NCBI RefSeq assembly: GCF_027580225.2
Contig: NC_073359.2
Span: 12,033,001 to 12,097,000, forward strand
DNA: 64,000 nt
Direction of reading: 5' to 3'
Source of the DNA: Misgurnus anguillicaudatus
Lineage: Eukaryota; Chordata; Actinopteri; Cypriniformes; Cobitidae
The position numbers were made by a program, and so were the translations under genes. This document shows, piece after piece, positions 32,771 to 44,309 of the stretch (the first letter of the stretch is position 1; each line of letters opens with the position of its first letter). The notes under the pieces were generated by a model. That model was not told where the DNA came from. It saw only the letters and a list, made by a program, of their open reading frames with translations, and did no database searches.

Positions 32771-35049
32771 GTCACATTTTAGGATGAATATTTCATTTTT
32801 TAAAAATCCAGATAAAGCAAAAAAAAAAGGCTATTTTAATGTAAAGAAATTAATTTTTGTTGCATATAGATCTACTGTTTATCCCAGTGATACAGTAAAT
32901 TATAAGTCTACGTTCTAATCCTTAAAAAAGAGCCCAAGAAGCAGGACAAAATGACCCCATGTGATAAATGTGAGGCTCTGGAAACAGAACATTAGTGTGT
33001 CTAATGGGCCCTCTGATTGCTAATCAAAAGCAGCTATGGAAAATTGTGGGTTGGGAGAGACAGACAACAAGACCATCAGATTAATCAATCATTACATCAT
33101 TGGCATAATCTTCCTAAAGCTACGGGAAATGTGTGCACAATAACATCCACAGGCAAATTATTAAGACTGAAAACACCCTCACAACCAGCATTGTAAAACA
33201 GCTTAGTTTTTATCAAATGAAAATTCTCAGTACTGTAATGCAGTAAAGTTTTTCTATACAAAATGTATAAATACAATGTATGATTATTATTTGTAATACT
33301 CATTTCAGTAATGAAAATAATAAAGTTTGCATACAGTATTATTACGGTATTAGCACTATCAAACTGTATTGAATGTTATTTTGTTGGCGTAAAACTTTAC
33401 ACCACAAAACCTTAGGATGAACTTTTAAATGCAACATTCTGCGATTTAAACGGGAAAGACATTTTAATACCGAACTGAATGCATTTCTTGCTTACAATAC
33501 AAGGGATGTGGTTACATCTGGCATATGGTTGGGTGATGGTCTCGAAAAGCATTTCATGTAGAGAGTGCGCATTTACTTGGACGGCGTTCACATGGAGTCT
33601 AATGTTTGTGATGATAGGCGTGGTGATGAACATGTGTTTGGCTAGAGCTCATCTGGAGCTTGGGTTTCCGTTACCATCCCTGTCTAATCACCTCAAACAC
33701 TCGTACCGATGTCTTTCGTCTAACATCTTCAAGACAAGGACTGTGGTTAACCCGGCCCAAAAGTTTGATGAATGGATATCTCAATAGGCATTGGTGAAAA
33801 GCATTATCTCATCCGCTACACACACTACTGTTCATCCTCCTGGAATGATTTTGTCTGACGTATAAATCGTCTTGCCATGCTTGTGGGCAAGAAAAGAGCC
33901 ACATTAATGCCTGATTGAAACATCAGAACCTTTGACTTTGTGGCGCGAAACTAGATACTTCCATAGTTGGGTTGACATTCGCATATTACACATGGATAAT
34001 AGTTGATCTCTGGAACATATGTTTGGTAAAGTAAAAGAAGGGATTGCTTTTTAATTCTTTGTATAGCGCTTGACGTTTGTATTTTTTTATTACATTCTTT
34101 TATCTCTGATTACAACAAATAGTTTAAACAGTGTGGTGCTATAAAAAACATAGTCTTGTTTGTTTGATAGGTCAAACTTTCTTGTTTGGAAACAATTGGT
34201 GGTATTTATAAGGTAAACATTACTTACTTAATTATTTGGAAATGTTCACATATATTCTTGCGTCCCATTTTTCAATGGACAATATGGACACCTAAAACAT
34301 TACCTGATGTGTCTGTTTTTTGCAAGAGACAACCGTGTCATTATATAAAATCATTGCTTTGTTTTATCTTAATATTTTATTCATGATTTTTACTTTACTG
34401 ACCCCATGTCAAGTTCTTACTTTGTAAAAGTTTTAAATTTGTTCATCTTTAAAGACACAAAGTTAGGGTCACTCTAGTGCAATTATTATGCCGACACTTT
34501 TGCATTTCACTTTGTATACAATTATATTAGTGGTTCGCTCTCTATTTAATGACTCTTTCCTTCAAGTTGGTCTTGCTTACACATTTTAACCACAATTTTT
34601 AGCTGATATTTCAGCGCGCTTTTGATAATTGAGATGTTATTCTTACACGCACACACAAACACACACACTCACTCAGGCATTCACTGGCATGCAGACAAAT
34701 TTGTGTGGTGAGGCCAAAGTTTCATGGGGTCAGTCTACCTTATTGAACAAGCATTTAAATGCATTGCATCTCCGGGAAAAACTCCTTTTCCTGACTCAGT
34801 CCTTTGAAGGGTTTCCAGAGCGCACTACTTGAGCACCTATTTAGTGTGTCATTTTGATGTTAAATGTAATCTAATGCACTTTTGGTTTATTTCTCCGTTT
34901 CTCTGCCTCCATCTCATCATTAAACGTCTATTTTCTCATACTTACGGTCAAGGTTATTTCTAACCTCCTAACTCTTTTGGAGTATAGTTTCTTCAAGAGC
35001 TTTTAGGATACTTTATACTCAATCTGTGAAACTCCCACACTCTCAAATG
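32771..35049. other. Mostly unique, no gene recognised
   Basis: No transposon ends recognised. 33470-33790 holds opposing frames of 73-102 residues in less AT-rich sequence with no motif. A short (CA)n-like run, cacgcacacacaaacacaca, lies at 34645-34670. The rest is AT-rich. Confidence 0.35.
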
Positions 35050-35150
35050 TAAAGGAAGAAAAGTTGCCACTGGGACGGTACCTTTTAAAAAGGTCCAAAT
35101 ATGTACCATTTAAGAACAAATATGTACCAATATGAACTTTTCTTCTTTCA
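35050..35150. repeat. GGTAC-motif dispersed repeat, copy 4
   Basis: gggacggtaccttttaaaaa, caaatatgtaccatttaaga and atgtaccaatatgaac follow the same motif spacing as the copy at 4440. Confidence 0.5.
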
Positions 35151-35280
35151 GAAATCGCTTTGCATAAGCAAATAGGTGGCTTCAAAAATGACTTAAGAAT
35201 TAATCAATACAAGGGATCGATATAATCTGATCAATAGAGATCAATAATCTGTATCAGTAGATAAAAGCATTTTTTACTAT

Positions 35281-35574
35281 TATAGACGGTTTCAGCAGTA
35301 ACAACATAAACAAGCGGTCGGCACGTAACTTCCGGTGAACTCCGCTAAGAATAAATAATAACAAAGTTCTTTAAACATAGTTTATTTATATAACAAGCAA
35401 AACAACACATAGATTACCTAGGAAACCAAAACATTTGTTATTTTCGACGAGGCATTTGTTCAAGAGATCAGTTTAGCAACTAGTCAGACCATTAAAAAAA
35501 ATGAAACCGGAAGTAAAGTTCGAATCCAGACGTGTATCGCGGCAGCGCACGTGCGTCCGATGAAACTGTCTATA
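35281..35574. mobile_element. TATAGACGGTTTCA-ended element, copy 1
   Basis: The left end tatagacggtttcagcagta and the right end gaaactgtctata are imperfect inverted ends. The interior (aactagtcagaccattaaaa, aaccggaagtaaagttcg, gtgcgtccgatgaaac) matches 41863-42133 in the same orientation. Non-coding. Copy 2 lacks about 30 bp present here. Confidence 0.75.
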
Positions 35575-35662
35575 GAGACATCAGTTGATTGTCCCACTAT
35601 CAAACATCGTCCGATCGAGGCAGAAACTCATGGTGGTTGATTATTTCGAGTTGGGTGACAAT

Positions 35663-37061
35663 CGCTACGTTTACATGGACACCTTTTGCCTCAATCGGAA
35701 GGAAATCATTATGAATGATAAATCCTATCACACTTAAAGGTGCAGTGTGTCATTTTTAGAAGGACCTCTATGCAAAATTATATACAAAACTATATTATCA
35801 GGGGTGTATAAAGACCTTTACATAATGAATCGTTAAGTTTTTATTACTTTAGAATGAGACATTTTTATGTACATACACAAGGGTCCCCTTATGTGGAAGT
35901 CACCATTTTGTGCCGCCATGTTTCTACAGAAGCCATTAGCAGACAAACTTTGGACCTCTTGACAGAAATGCAAAATAATATACAAAACTATATTATCAGG
36001 GGTGTATAAAGACCTTTTTATAACGAACCATTATGTTTTTATTACTTTTGAATGAGATGTTTTTATCTACATACACGAGGGTCCCCTTACGTGGAAGTCA
36101 CCATTTTGTGCCGCCATGTTTCTACAGAAGCCCTTAACGGACAAACTTTTTTACTAAGTTTTTCGACAAGGACATGTTTTTCAGATGGCGGCTACTGTAG
36201 CTTCTCTATGCATTTTAAAAGTGAGGGGTGAGCAGTGGACTGAGTCGTTGGTTGCAATTCGCAACCTCACCACTAGATGGTGCTAAAATTTACACACTGT
36301 GCCTTTAATAAGATTTGCCTTTAATTGATGTGCGTGTTTATATGGCACAACTTAAAATCAGATTTGATAATTTGACATGCGCACATTGCACAAATATGGT
36401 TTTGCGCTGCTTCAAGACGCGCATAAAAATCATCCCTGTGGTAAAATCGTTATGCATCTATTTCAGGTCATAATTAATAAACGACGAGCACACGGAGCTT
36501 TGTGCCTCCCTGATTATTAAGCTGCAGCAAAAACATCCATTCACGTGTGCCAAAAAACGCGGTGCTGTAGAGAACGTCCGAGGGAGCGAGTCCAAAAACA
36601 AGCGTTGTGGATCATATATGTAGAGTATAAATCATGGACTTACCGGACAATGCTGTCTCGTATCACATTACAGAGGATTGAAAGGAGATTAGGAACATTT
36701 TAAGATTGACAAGACAGTCACTTCATGTGACTCCCTCCAACAAAACAAACTTGCGTTCTTTGCGTCAGACGACTTTACGCCAATTCTACGTCATCGCACG
36801 CCTGTAGGTGGCAGAAATGCACCTTTAACCTCCATTAAAAAAGAAAAGAAGAATATTGCACATGCGCAGAGTGTCCCAGTTTCAGTTATCCATCTGATCA
36901 AGTGTTTACATGTCCTTTTGAGCGGATTACAAAAGGTATAAACCAACCCGTCTGAAGCGGATTAGTTATTTAATCGGATTGGCTCTTTTTTTACAGATTG
37001 AGGTGTTTACATGGAGCATGAACATTTAAACCGATTACAATTGTCCATGTAAATGCAGCTA
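35663..37061. mobile_element. GCTACGTTTACATGGACA-ended foldback, carrying a nested element
   Basis: gctacgtttacatggaca (35664-35681) and tgtccatgtaaatgcagc (37042-37059) are 18-bp inverted ends with one mismatch. gtgacaa flanks both sides (35655-35661 and 37062-37068), a 7-of-8-bp direct repeat as expected for a hAT-like insertion. The family E element at 35734-36308 is inserted near the left end. The rest is AT-rich and non-coding. Confidence 0.75.
35734..36308. mobile_element. Family E element, TTAA-flanked, with internal duplication
   Basis: TTAA (35734-35737), aggtgcagtgtgtcattttt on the left; aatttacacactgtgccttt with TTAA (36305-36308) on the right. Inside, two units of about 194 bp starting at 35761 and 35955 repeat acaaaactatattatcaggg, gtgtataaagacctt, ggtccccttatgtggaagtc and gccgccatgtttctacagaa. 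It has no transposase. A truncated relative sits at 11338. Confidence 0.85.
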
Positions 37062-37464
37062 GTGACAACAGAATTGCAGTTTGTACGCTGTGCACTTTTA
37101 GGTTTTCACAACATAATATTTAAAACAAGGAGTAAAAGGCAAAACTATCGGTATCAGGTGTCATTCTAAGTAATCGAATACCAGTATTGGCCCAGAAATT
37201 TGATATCGCTGCATCCCTAATTAGAAACCCTAGCAGCCACCCAGGTTCCCCTAGCAACTTATAAACCTCTTTGCAACACTTTAGCAAAGACACTTAATAT
37301 TAACAATATGCGTCACTGGTATTGATACTGTATGAATGGGGAGATCTTTTACAGCCAGTATGGCCACATAGTTCCACCTTACTGTATAAAGCCAATCGTC
37401 AACCGTTAAAGAATGAAATTTTCTTGGGGAGGGGCTTTGCACATGTGCAGAATCGACACGTCTT
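37062..37464. other. Repeat-like and unique sequence, no gene
   Basis: 37130-37220 (cggtatcaggtgtcattcta, gatatcgctgcatccctaat) resembles the end of a hAT-like repeat by memory. The remainder shows nothing supportable. Confidence 0.35.
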
Positions 37465-37650
37465 GTTCTAACCATAGATATGTATAATAAAGGCTAGATG
37501 TGTTACGGCCTGGCGGCCATCTTACCACAGGGCGATCGCTCACTGGTAACATTGTGGTAAGATGGCCGCCAAATGCGGATGTTCCCACTCAATTGGCCAG
37601 AAGTGCAGGCGAGACATCTAGCCTTTATTATACATATCTATGGTTCTAAC
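37465..37650. mobile_element. 170-bp foldback with 8-bp target duplication
   Basis: GTTCTAAC occurs at 37465-37472 and 37643-37650 as a direct repeat. Between them, 37473-37642 begins catagatatgtataataaag plus gctagatgt and ends with the exact 29-bp complement. Internal arms ggcggccatcttaccaca and tgtggtaagatggccgcc pair exactly around a short loop. The lack of mismatch in ends and duplication marks a young insertion. The 8-bp duplication fits hAT-type transposases. Confidence 0.92.
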
Positions 37651-37673
37651 AAGACCTGGAGGCGTTGACTATA

Positions 37674-38595
37674 TGGGTGATTCTCACGAAAACTTGGTTT
37701 TAAAAATGTCAAGCATGAAAATGTAAAAATTGCTTAAATTTACTTTTTTCCCACCAGACATTGAAAAACAAATTCTGTATTAATTGGTAAAATTAATTTA
37801 ATAAATTTTACTTATATTTTAAAACTTTTTGTAACATAATTAAAAAAAATTGTCCTAAAAAATCTCATTACCGCAACAGTCAAAAAACATCAACACTGAC
37901 ATATTTTCAAAATGACATGACAAACCTGAAAGAACATAATTTGGAGATTCTGCACATGCATTTAAAATCAAAGTATTATGCTTCTATTAATTAAATTAAC
38001 ATTTAATAAGCATCTGTTGCGCTAATGATAATCAAAATGTCGTGTAAACATTCTGACAAGACAATATTTCAAATTAACTGTAAAAAAATGATCTTACCTG
38101 GTAGCCATCTTGAAGTAACTGGTCCATGTGCTTGGTCACTCAAAATCAAACTTTATTTTTAAAATTCTGTATGTGTGCTTAAACTGTTCTCAAAAAGTGT
38201 TGCGGAGGATGAGAACACCAGGCATGGACACATCATTTTCCAAATTTTTCTTCATTATTATTATACATGAATATTCAGTAAACTTTTTTCTGTCATCTAA
38301 AGTAGTCTAGCAAAACATCCATTTATTTTTTTTCTCAATATTTTTGTGTTAATTTTATTAAATTACAACATAACGCATGTTCAAACACAGCCGGACACAT
38401 TGCGGTAATGAGAATTTCAGCAGAAAATGAGATAAAATTTACAATTATAAATTCTTATGTTAAAATCACACATTGTGCAAGGTAGAACACAGTATTGTGT
38501 TAATTCTGATGCTTTTTAATGTTACTATATTACACATTTTAAAGCTAAAATCATTAGTGCCGTGGTGTTTCAATGGTTTTGTGAGAATCACCCAT
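37674..38595. mobile_element. TGGGTGATTCTCACGAAAAC-ended foldback
   Basis: tgggtgattctcacgaaaac at 37674 is matched by ggttttgtgagaatcaccca ending at 38594. Subterminal ctcattaccgcaacagtc and cattgcggtaatgag also face each other. It is about 920 bp with no coding frame, and lies 23 bp from the preceding foldback. Confidence 0.85.
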
Positions 38596-40019
38596 ATGGC
38601 CGTGCAGTGACACAACTTCCTTAAAAGGACTTTGACTTTACGTACCACCCAGAACATGCAAGTAACATCCAAAAATCACTTAGGACTCAATGACAATGGC
38701 AGAAAACAGCTACAGTACCCAAGCCATTTACCTTTAAAGTTTTAAGCTGTCTTAAATGTGAAAGCAAGACTTTGTCACACAAACATTTAGATCATGGTAA
38801 AGATCTTAAACTAATTCAAGTTCCTAACATGCTCATAGCACAAACAGCTTTGGTGATGTTAATAGAAGCAATGTGGTCACGCTGCTCATTTTCTGTTAAC
38901 TCTTTATAATTTGTGTCCTTTTAACCGTTCTTCCAAGACATCTGAGAATGTTTACCTACTCAAATGCTTAGTATAAGCACCTTTTATTGCCTCCCTATGA
39001 CAAATCACTTTATTTTTCTCCTAAATTTTGGATAACAGCGTCTGCTACTGTAAATGGCTAAATGTAAATGTGTAAATCCTGGTTTAGATGTGTAACAAAC
39101 TTTATGTATTTTTGGTCGTTGCCCATTAAATACATTATAGCTTTATTATCACCATCCGTGACACCCTGCTGTGATTATTGATCCATCCGAGTTGATATTT
39201 TTTGTTCACAAATCTATTTGAAGATGGCTTCATACTGTGACTGGTTTTTAATTAGGTTTCTTTGCTGTCTGAGGCTCATTAACACTCGGTTGGCATCAGG
39301 CAGATATGCGTGATATTGATCTAATTGTCCATGAGCGTTGTTCTGCTTCCAACTTTCCTATCCAGTCTTTTTTAATGAGACCTCAGCAGCACCAATTCCA
39401 TTGACTGTCTCCCGCTTTGTCTTTATAAGGAGACTGTCGCTAATTGGCAATTTTCTGTTTCATCGCTTTGCGATCAACAAAGGTATTGTCGTGGCATGTC
39501 ACTGCGAACTTAAACGGGTTTTCACTGCGACAAACAAAATGGTGAATAGAAGACTCAGTAAGATGGATTGTTGGAAACCAAAGCCACTAAGTAATTGTGT
39601 GTGAGGTTGACGAAATGGGAAATGATTTACTTAAGAGGATTAGGAATTTCTCCTTAATAACTATAAAACACTTGGACCTCACTTGGACTTCCAGAGAAAT
39701 ATTTCAGAGACATAATGGTGATTGGCCATTCAGGTGATTGATAGCTCTGTAAACGTTATATATAACACAAGCTCCAAACTGATCTTATTTGTGTGCTGCA
39801 GTCTGTTTGCATCATCAATGTGCAAAAATGTGCAAGTAACAAATGTTTACGAATAAAGCTAGATAAGAAAAATCTTAAACTAATCAATCACTTATTTAGG
39901 TTGATTCCTTTCTAATAATTGGTCTTATTTTGCTATTAACCATTGTTTTAAAAGGTTAAAAGTAGCAAATCATTTTTGGGGGGAATTTTGATGTGAAAAT
40001 AAAGACTTTGATTAGCCAA
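38596..40019. other. Unique-looking, possible regulatory DNA, one L2-like tail
   Basis: 39030-39075 (ttttggataacagcgtctgc, aaatggctaaatgtaaatg) is an L2/SINE 3' tail. 39120-39600 is repeat-poor and less AT-rich (tttaatgagacctcagcagc, actgtcgctaattggcaatt). It could be conserved non-coding sequence. The 88-residue frame there has no known motif. Confidence 0.35.
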
Positions 40020-40023
40020 GTAG

Positions 40024-40267
40024 GTGCCACGATCCCCCCATTATCTGCCCTCACTCACCAAACTCCATTTCTTATACTGTAGTCCTTTGCACCACGTCAT
40101 CTACCATCGTTGATTATTGTCTTCACCTGTTATCTGGACTCCATAAATACTCTGTAATTCTTTACATTCTCCATTAATGTTTTGTGTATATTTATCATCT
40201 GTCATCTGGTTCATCTGTTTATTAAGGCCCGTCATCCTCCTCTTCTCTCGTGTGCACACCCGTGACA
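40024..40267. mobile_element. LTR-like repeat, TGCCACG…CGTGACA
   Basis: Starts tgccacgatccccccattat and ends cacacccgtgaca, so it has TG…CA borders and facing cacg/cgtg ends. The interior reads like a promoter region (cacctgttatctggactcca, taaatactctg). Flanking pentamers are gtagg and gaagg, one mismatch from a 5-bp duplication. It is a solo LTR or a similar short repeat; I cannot decide. Confidence 0.5.
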
Positions 40268-40430
40268 GAAGGCCCCAAAACGTTTGGGGGTAAATGGAGA
40301 CCGAATATATAAGTGAATAGGTGACAAAGATTCAAAGAGGATAAAAAAGTTATTTTCTTGAAACAAAGGGTGCTTTTTTGCAACTTTGCTTTGTACTTAG
40401 TACTTTGTATTTTTGTAAATAGTCTTTAGT

Positions 40431-40830
40431 AGGGGAGAACCGGGGCAAAAGTAACGCGGGACGAAAGTAACAAAGGGATTTTCTCTGAGCCCTGATAACA
40501 TTTGCATCCCAAACTACGACAGCATCTTAGGCATACAACCCCTGACAGAGCTGAAAACTATTGTGTTATTTACTCACCGTTTTCCGCGTGTAGATCCAGA
40601 AAGGTGTTTTTAACCATGATAAGTAAATTCCTAAAGCGGTCATTTTGTTCTTATAACGCGTTGTGTTTCTGGTTTCATTTGTTAAAGTACTGATCAATCT
40701 ACAGGTTATTTAGTGCTCTAACACATCCTGAAGTTTGACTTCTCTGAGTTTTTCAAAATAAAAGTAAATCGGGTTAAAATGTGAGGAGATCCTGTCGGGT
40801 CAACACTTGTTACTTTTGTCCCGCGCTAAT
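40431..40830. mobile_element. AGGGGAGAACCGGGGC element, left part
   Basis: gtaggggagaaccggggcaa, agtaacgcgggacgaaagta and the opposing ttgttacttttgtcccgcgc (40808) are the arms of a foldback related to 8520-9524. The right terminus is absent. Confidence 0.65.
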
Positions 40831-41036
40831 GCTGTTGTATATGTTGAAAATTGATATTATTCTAATTTGATTTAATTCTTACATTTTTTAATAGTGTTCA
40901 AACTGTTGAAAAAATCTTTATTTCTCAACAATTTAAGTTTGTACTGTTGGTTGCTTTTAAAACATTTTAAATTTAAAATGAAAATGTAATTTCATTTTTC
41001 TCCATTTAATAGACTTTATTGGACCCCAACAGTTTC

Positions 41037-41395
41037 AATGCAGTTTAAAATTGCAGTTTCAACGCAGCTTCAAAGGGCACTAAACGATCCCAACTGAGGC
41101 ATAAGGGTCTTAAAGTGATTGCCATTTTCGGCAAGAAAAAAAAAGTACTTTTAAACCACAAATACTCGTCTTTCGCATTCGTCCTGCTTGACCTTTCGAC
41201 GTCATGACGCATTACGTGAGGTCGCACTGGCATGTCACATCGATAGTGCAAGATGAGAAGTCATGGTTTAAAAGTACATATTTTTTTGTAATTAATGTCT
41301 TCTCGACTAAACAAAGAAAGACATCAACATTTTAGAATACATGGGGGTGAGTAAATCATTGGGATTTTTTTTTAAGAAAGTGGAGTAATACTTTA
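41037..41395. mobile_element. Foldback with TTTTAAACCA arms
   Basis: cagcttcaaagggcactaaa opens a repeat I remember from cyprinids. acttttaaaccacaaatact (41148) faces agtcatggtttaaaagtaca (41252), and the centre is CpG-rich (tttcgacgtcatgacgcatt). The right end, gtgagtaaatcattgggatt, resembles family A or B ends. Confidence 0.55.
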
Positions 41396-41554
41396 AGATT
41401 GTTTAAGATTGTCCACTGTGCTATTTTGAGACACCATTTATTTGAATACACTAAAAATAATGATTATAAATATAATATAATAAAGTATTACCGGTATGTG
41501 CACCAAGTTCCTCCAAAGAATCATTTCTTTCTTACTTTTTTATAGTGTTTTTAT

Positions 41555-41711
41555 GTATTGTATTGTATTGTATTGTATTTTACAGTGTATTCTGAAAGTA
41601 TTCAGACCCCCTGAGAAAAAAAACCTATTGTATTGTATTGTATTGTATTGTATTGTATTATATTGTATTGTATTGTATTGTATTGTAGTGTAGTGTATTG
41701 TATTATATTAT
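41555..41711. repeat. (TATTG)n array enclosing a Tc1-like end fragment
   Basis: Pentamers at 41555-41579 and 41626-41711 (with some TATTA/TAGTG variants) flank ttacagtgtattctgaaagt, attcagaccccctgag (41579-41614). This fragment matches the terminal inverted repeat of Tc1-like fish transposons as I remember it. The Cys-Ile-Val-Leu-Tyr frames are artefacts. Confidence 0.85.
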
Positions 41712-41862
41712 GAGTGAAAGAGCCTTTTCTGAAGTTGTTGTTGTAAAATCCTGAAAAATACACATACTAATATTTTTGTACTATTTTCCTTTATTAATGT
41801 GGCAAGTTACTTGGGAATTATAACAATTAAACTAATAATGTAACTTAGACAGGGAAGTCATT

Positions 41863-42133
41863 TATTGACGGTTTCAGCAGTAACAACATAAACAAGCAGC
41901 TTTCGTGGTCAACACGTAACTTCTGGTAAACTCCGCTAAGAATAAATGTACTTTAAACTAAGTTTATTTATATAACAAGCAAAATAAACAACACATAGAG
42001 GTTAGAAAAAAAGGTTCAAGAGTTCAGTTTAAACTGAACTAGTCAGACCATTAAAAAAAACTGAAACCGGAAGTAAAGTTCGGACCAGACGCGTATCGCG
42101 TCACCGCACGTGTGTCCGATGAAACGGTCTATA
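41863..42133. mobile_element. TATTGACGGTTTCA-ended element, copy 2
   Basis: Same element as 35281-35574, same orientation. Ends tattgacggtttcagcagta and gaaacggtctata. It carries extra bases in the left part (cagctttcgtggtcaacacg) and lacks an internal stretch of copy 1. Confidence 0.75.
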
Positions 42134-42406
42134 ATAGTTGCTGTCATCTTATAAAAGTAGTAAGCCTACACTGGCTTTACCAATTGACCTGTTTTAAAAT
42201 CAATGCAGAGTACAACCTCACTTGATTTATTGCTTTGATTTCACTCGAAAAGTTTTAAAGTTTTCGGGACTGATTGGCACATGCAGTCTTAAAAAAAGAA
42301 TTTACCATAGGACATTTACATGCTAAAAACACAGTAATAACACACATCTTAGTGCATTGGTTTCAGATTGCATTTCCAATCATTTAAACAAGCAGAATGC
42401 ACAAAT
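42134..42406. other. No feature seen
   Basis: AT-rich spacer between two elements. Confidence 0.4.
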
Positions 42407-42830
42407 TTAAAGGGGACATATAATGAAAATCTGACATTTTCCCTCTTTAAGTGCTATAATTAGGTCCCCAGTGCTTCTATCAACCTAGAAAATGTGTAAA
42501 AGATCAACCCAGTAACTGGTAAACCATTCTCTGCAAGCGTGTGAAAAAAATAGATAATTGAAATTTGGCTACCTTGTGATGTCAGAAGGGGATAATACCA
42601 CCTCTTAATCTGCACTATCCAACCACAGCACTGCCATTTAGTGAAGAGATCAGCTTATTTGCATTTTAAAGACACAAAATGGCACATTTTGCTCACACCT
42701 TGCGGCAATTTTAACAGGCTATAATAAATTATCTATATGACATTTTGAGCTATAACTTCACATACATACTCTGGGGACACCAAAGATTTATTTGACATCT
42801 TAAAAAAGTCTTGTGAAATGTCCCATTTAA
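42407..42830. mobile_element. Family H element, TTAA-flanked
   Basis: TTAA (42407-42410), aggggacatataatgaaaat on the left; gtgaaatgtcccat then TTAA (42827-42830) on the right. Only the terminal 10 bp or so are inverted, and the interior (ccttgtgatgtcagaagggg) is single-copy here. 424 bp, non-coding. Confidence 0.75.
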
Positions 42831-44100
42831 CATTTTGAGAAGAGCTCAAAGAACTACCGTAACACAACCCCTTATGGTGATCGAATCATCTGAAATCTTA
42901 TCTTCCCCATAAGTCCACGTCTTCAACATCCTTCTTACTGTACATGCAGTCATGTGAACAGTCTTGCCAGCAGGAATTAATCGGCATCCCTGCCCTCTGT
43001 TTCTTCTTGGCCACATCCATCTGCATTTCCACAAGCTTTCTTTATTTATCAATTTCTTCATGCTAAGCTCCCCGGGGACAGAAGACATCTGCTGCCTACA
43101 CTTTGAAGATGCCCCTCTCGGCTCAATTATTCACAGGGCTGCGGCCTCATTTGCATGCGGTCGCATGGAAAAGCGCATCACTAACAGGTGGTGAAGAGAA
43201 TGCATCCAAGCTGGCTTGTCTGATAAATAAAATATATTATGATAATGACGTGTATAGAAATGGGAGATCTGACTGGAGATAAGCTGATAATAACTATGGA
43301 TCTTTCGCGATGATCAACTAGTTGACCAACTGATTAGTCAGTTGACTAGTTTAATGTAAAATGAACTCTCTTTAAAGTTACACTAAATTTAATTTGATCC
43401 CCTTTTAAGCACCGATCATACACGTTTACGTCTTTAACTTGATAGATGATCAAATTTGACAATCAATTGAAATAATTCAGTTGGATTAAAATGCATTTTA
43501 TGTAAATGCCAAAATAAGAACACACATCCGATGCTCTCTGATCTGAACTTGCCCCATGGTAGCACTTGTGTGCATGTCTGGTCATTGGTTTGGGAGTCGG
43601 CAGGAGTCACGAGACAATGTGGCTCCTGCTTAGGAGGTGAAGGTCAGAGTCATTTATCATCTGTTTGATGTTATTTCTATACTGTGGAGCTGCTTAGTGA
43701 AGTTTTTAAAATTAAAGTTCTTCGGTGGTCATCTGTTCACATGTTGTAGCAACATTAACATCATATTCCCAGAGAAAGCGATAAAATGTATGAGCTTTGG
43801 ATGAAAGCATCTGCTGAATACATAAATATAATGGTTGTAGAAGAGAGATTTGACTAATTAATAGCCATTTTTCTCTCTATACAACTTGTGAGTTCTTTGA
43901 AGACATAAAATCATAAAATGTAATTTCTCATTTAACCTTCAAGTGTGTTGTATTGGTAAAAATAAAGGCTTCTTTCAGCGTGCCGGAAAAGCTAAAATAC
44001 TTTTTTCATTTCTTCAGCTCAACTAGTCAGAAAACGTCTGTCCTCCATTTAAGCTACTATTTATAAGAATTTGTTATTGTGGTGTGTAATTGATGCCTTA
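42831..44100. other. Unique-looking, possible regulatory DNA at 42960-43200, one L2-like tail
   Basis: 43080-43200 is GC-richer with tcatttgcatgcggtcgcat (an octamer-like ATTTGCAT) and ctaacaggtggtgaag (an E-box). 43760-43838 ends gctttggatgaaagcatctg, a L2/SINE tail relic. No gene. Confidence 0.35.
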
Positions 44101-44309
44101 GGGGCGATTCACATTTCGCATCTTTTGTGCTCTCAAGTTCGTTATTTCAAATGTAGTCGTGCGATATGCGTGCTCATAATGGAAGCGACGTAATGGAAGA
44201 AACATTTCAACTTTCTAGGATGCCGCAAGGGCACTGCAGGTCATGTGACAAGAACCAACCGATGGTCGCGTTTTCTGCGCGGATTTAGACGCAAAATGTG
44301 AACCGCCCC
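44101..44309. mobile_element. GGGGCGATTCACATTTCGC-ended foldback
   Basis: ggggcgattcacatttcgc (44101-44119) and gcaaaatgtgaaccgcccc (44291-44309) are inverted ends with two mismatches. 209 bp, CpG-rich interior, no coding. It abuts the 1.2-kb element. Confidence 0.85.

Noticed and set aside
41496..41693. Repeated Tyr-Cys-Ile-Val-Leu frame
   Set aside because: Translation of (TATTG)n; not a membrane protein.
43310..43352. Hairpin around ctagttgaccaactgattag
   Set aside because: The arms pair only partly (about 14 bp with gaps) and no flanking ends are visible. Too weak to list.
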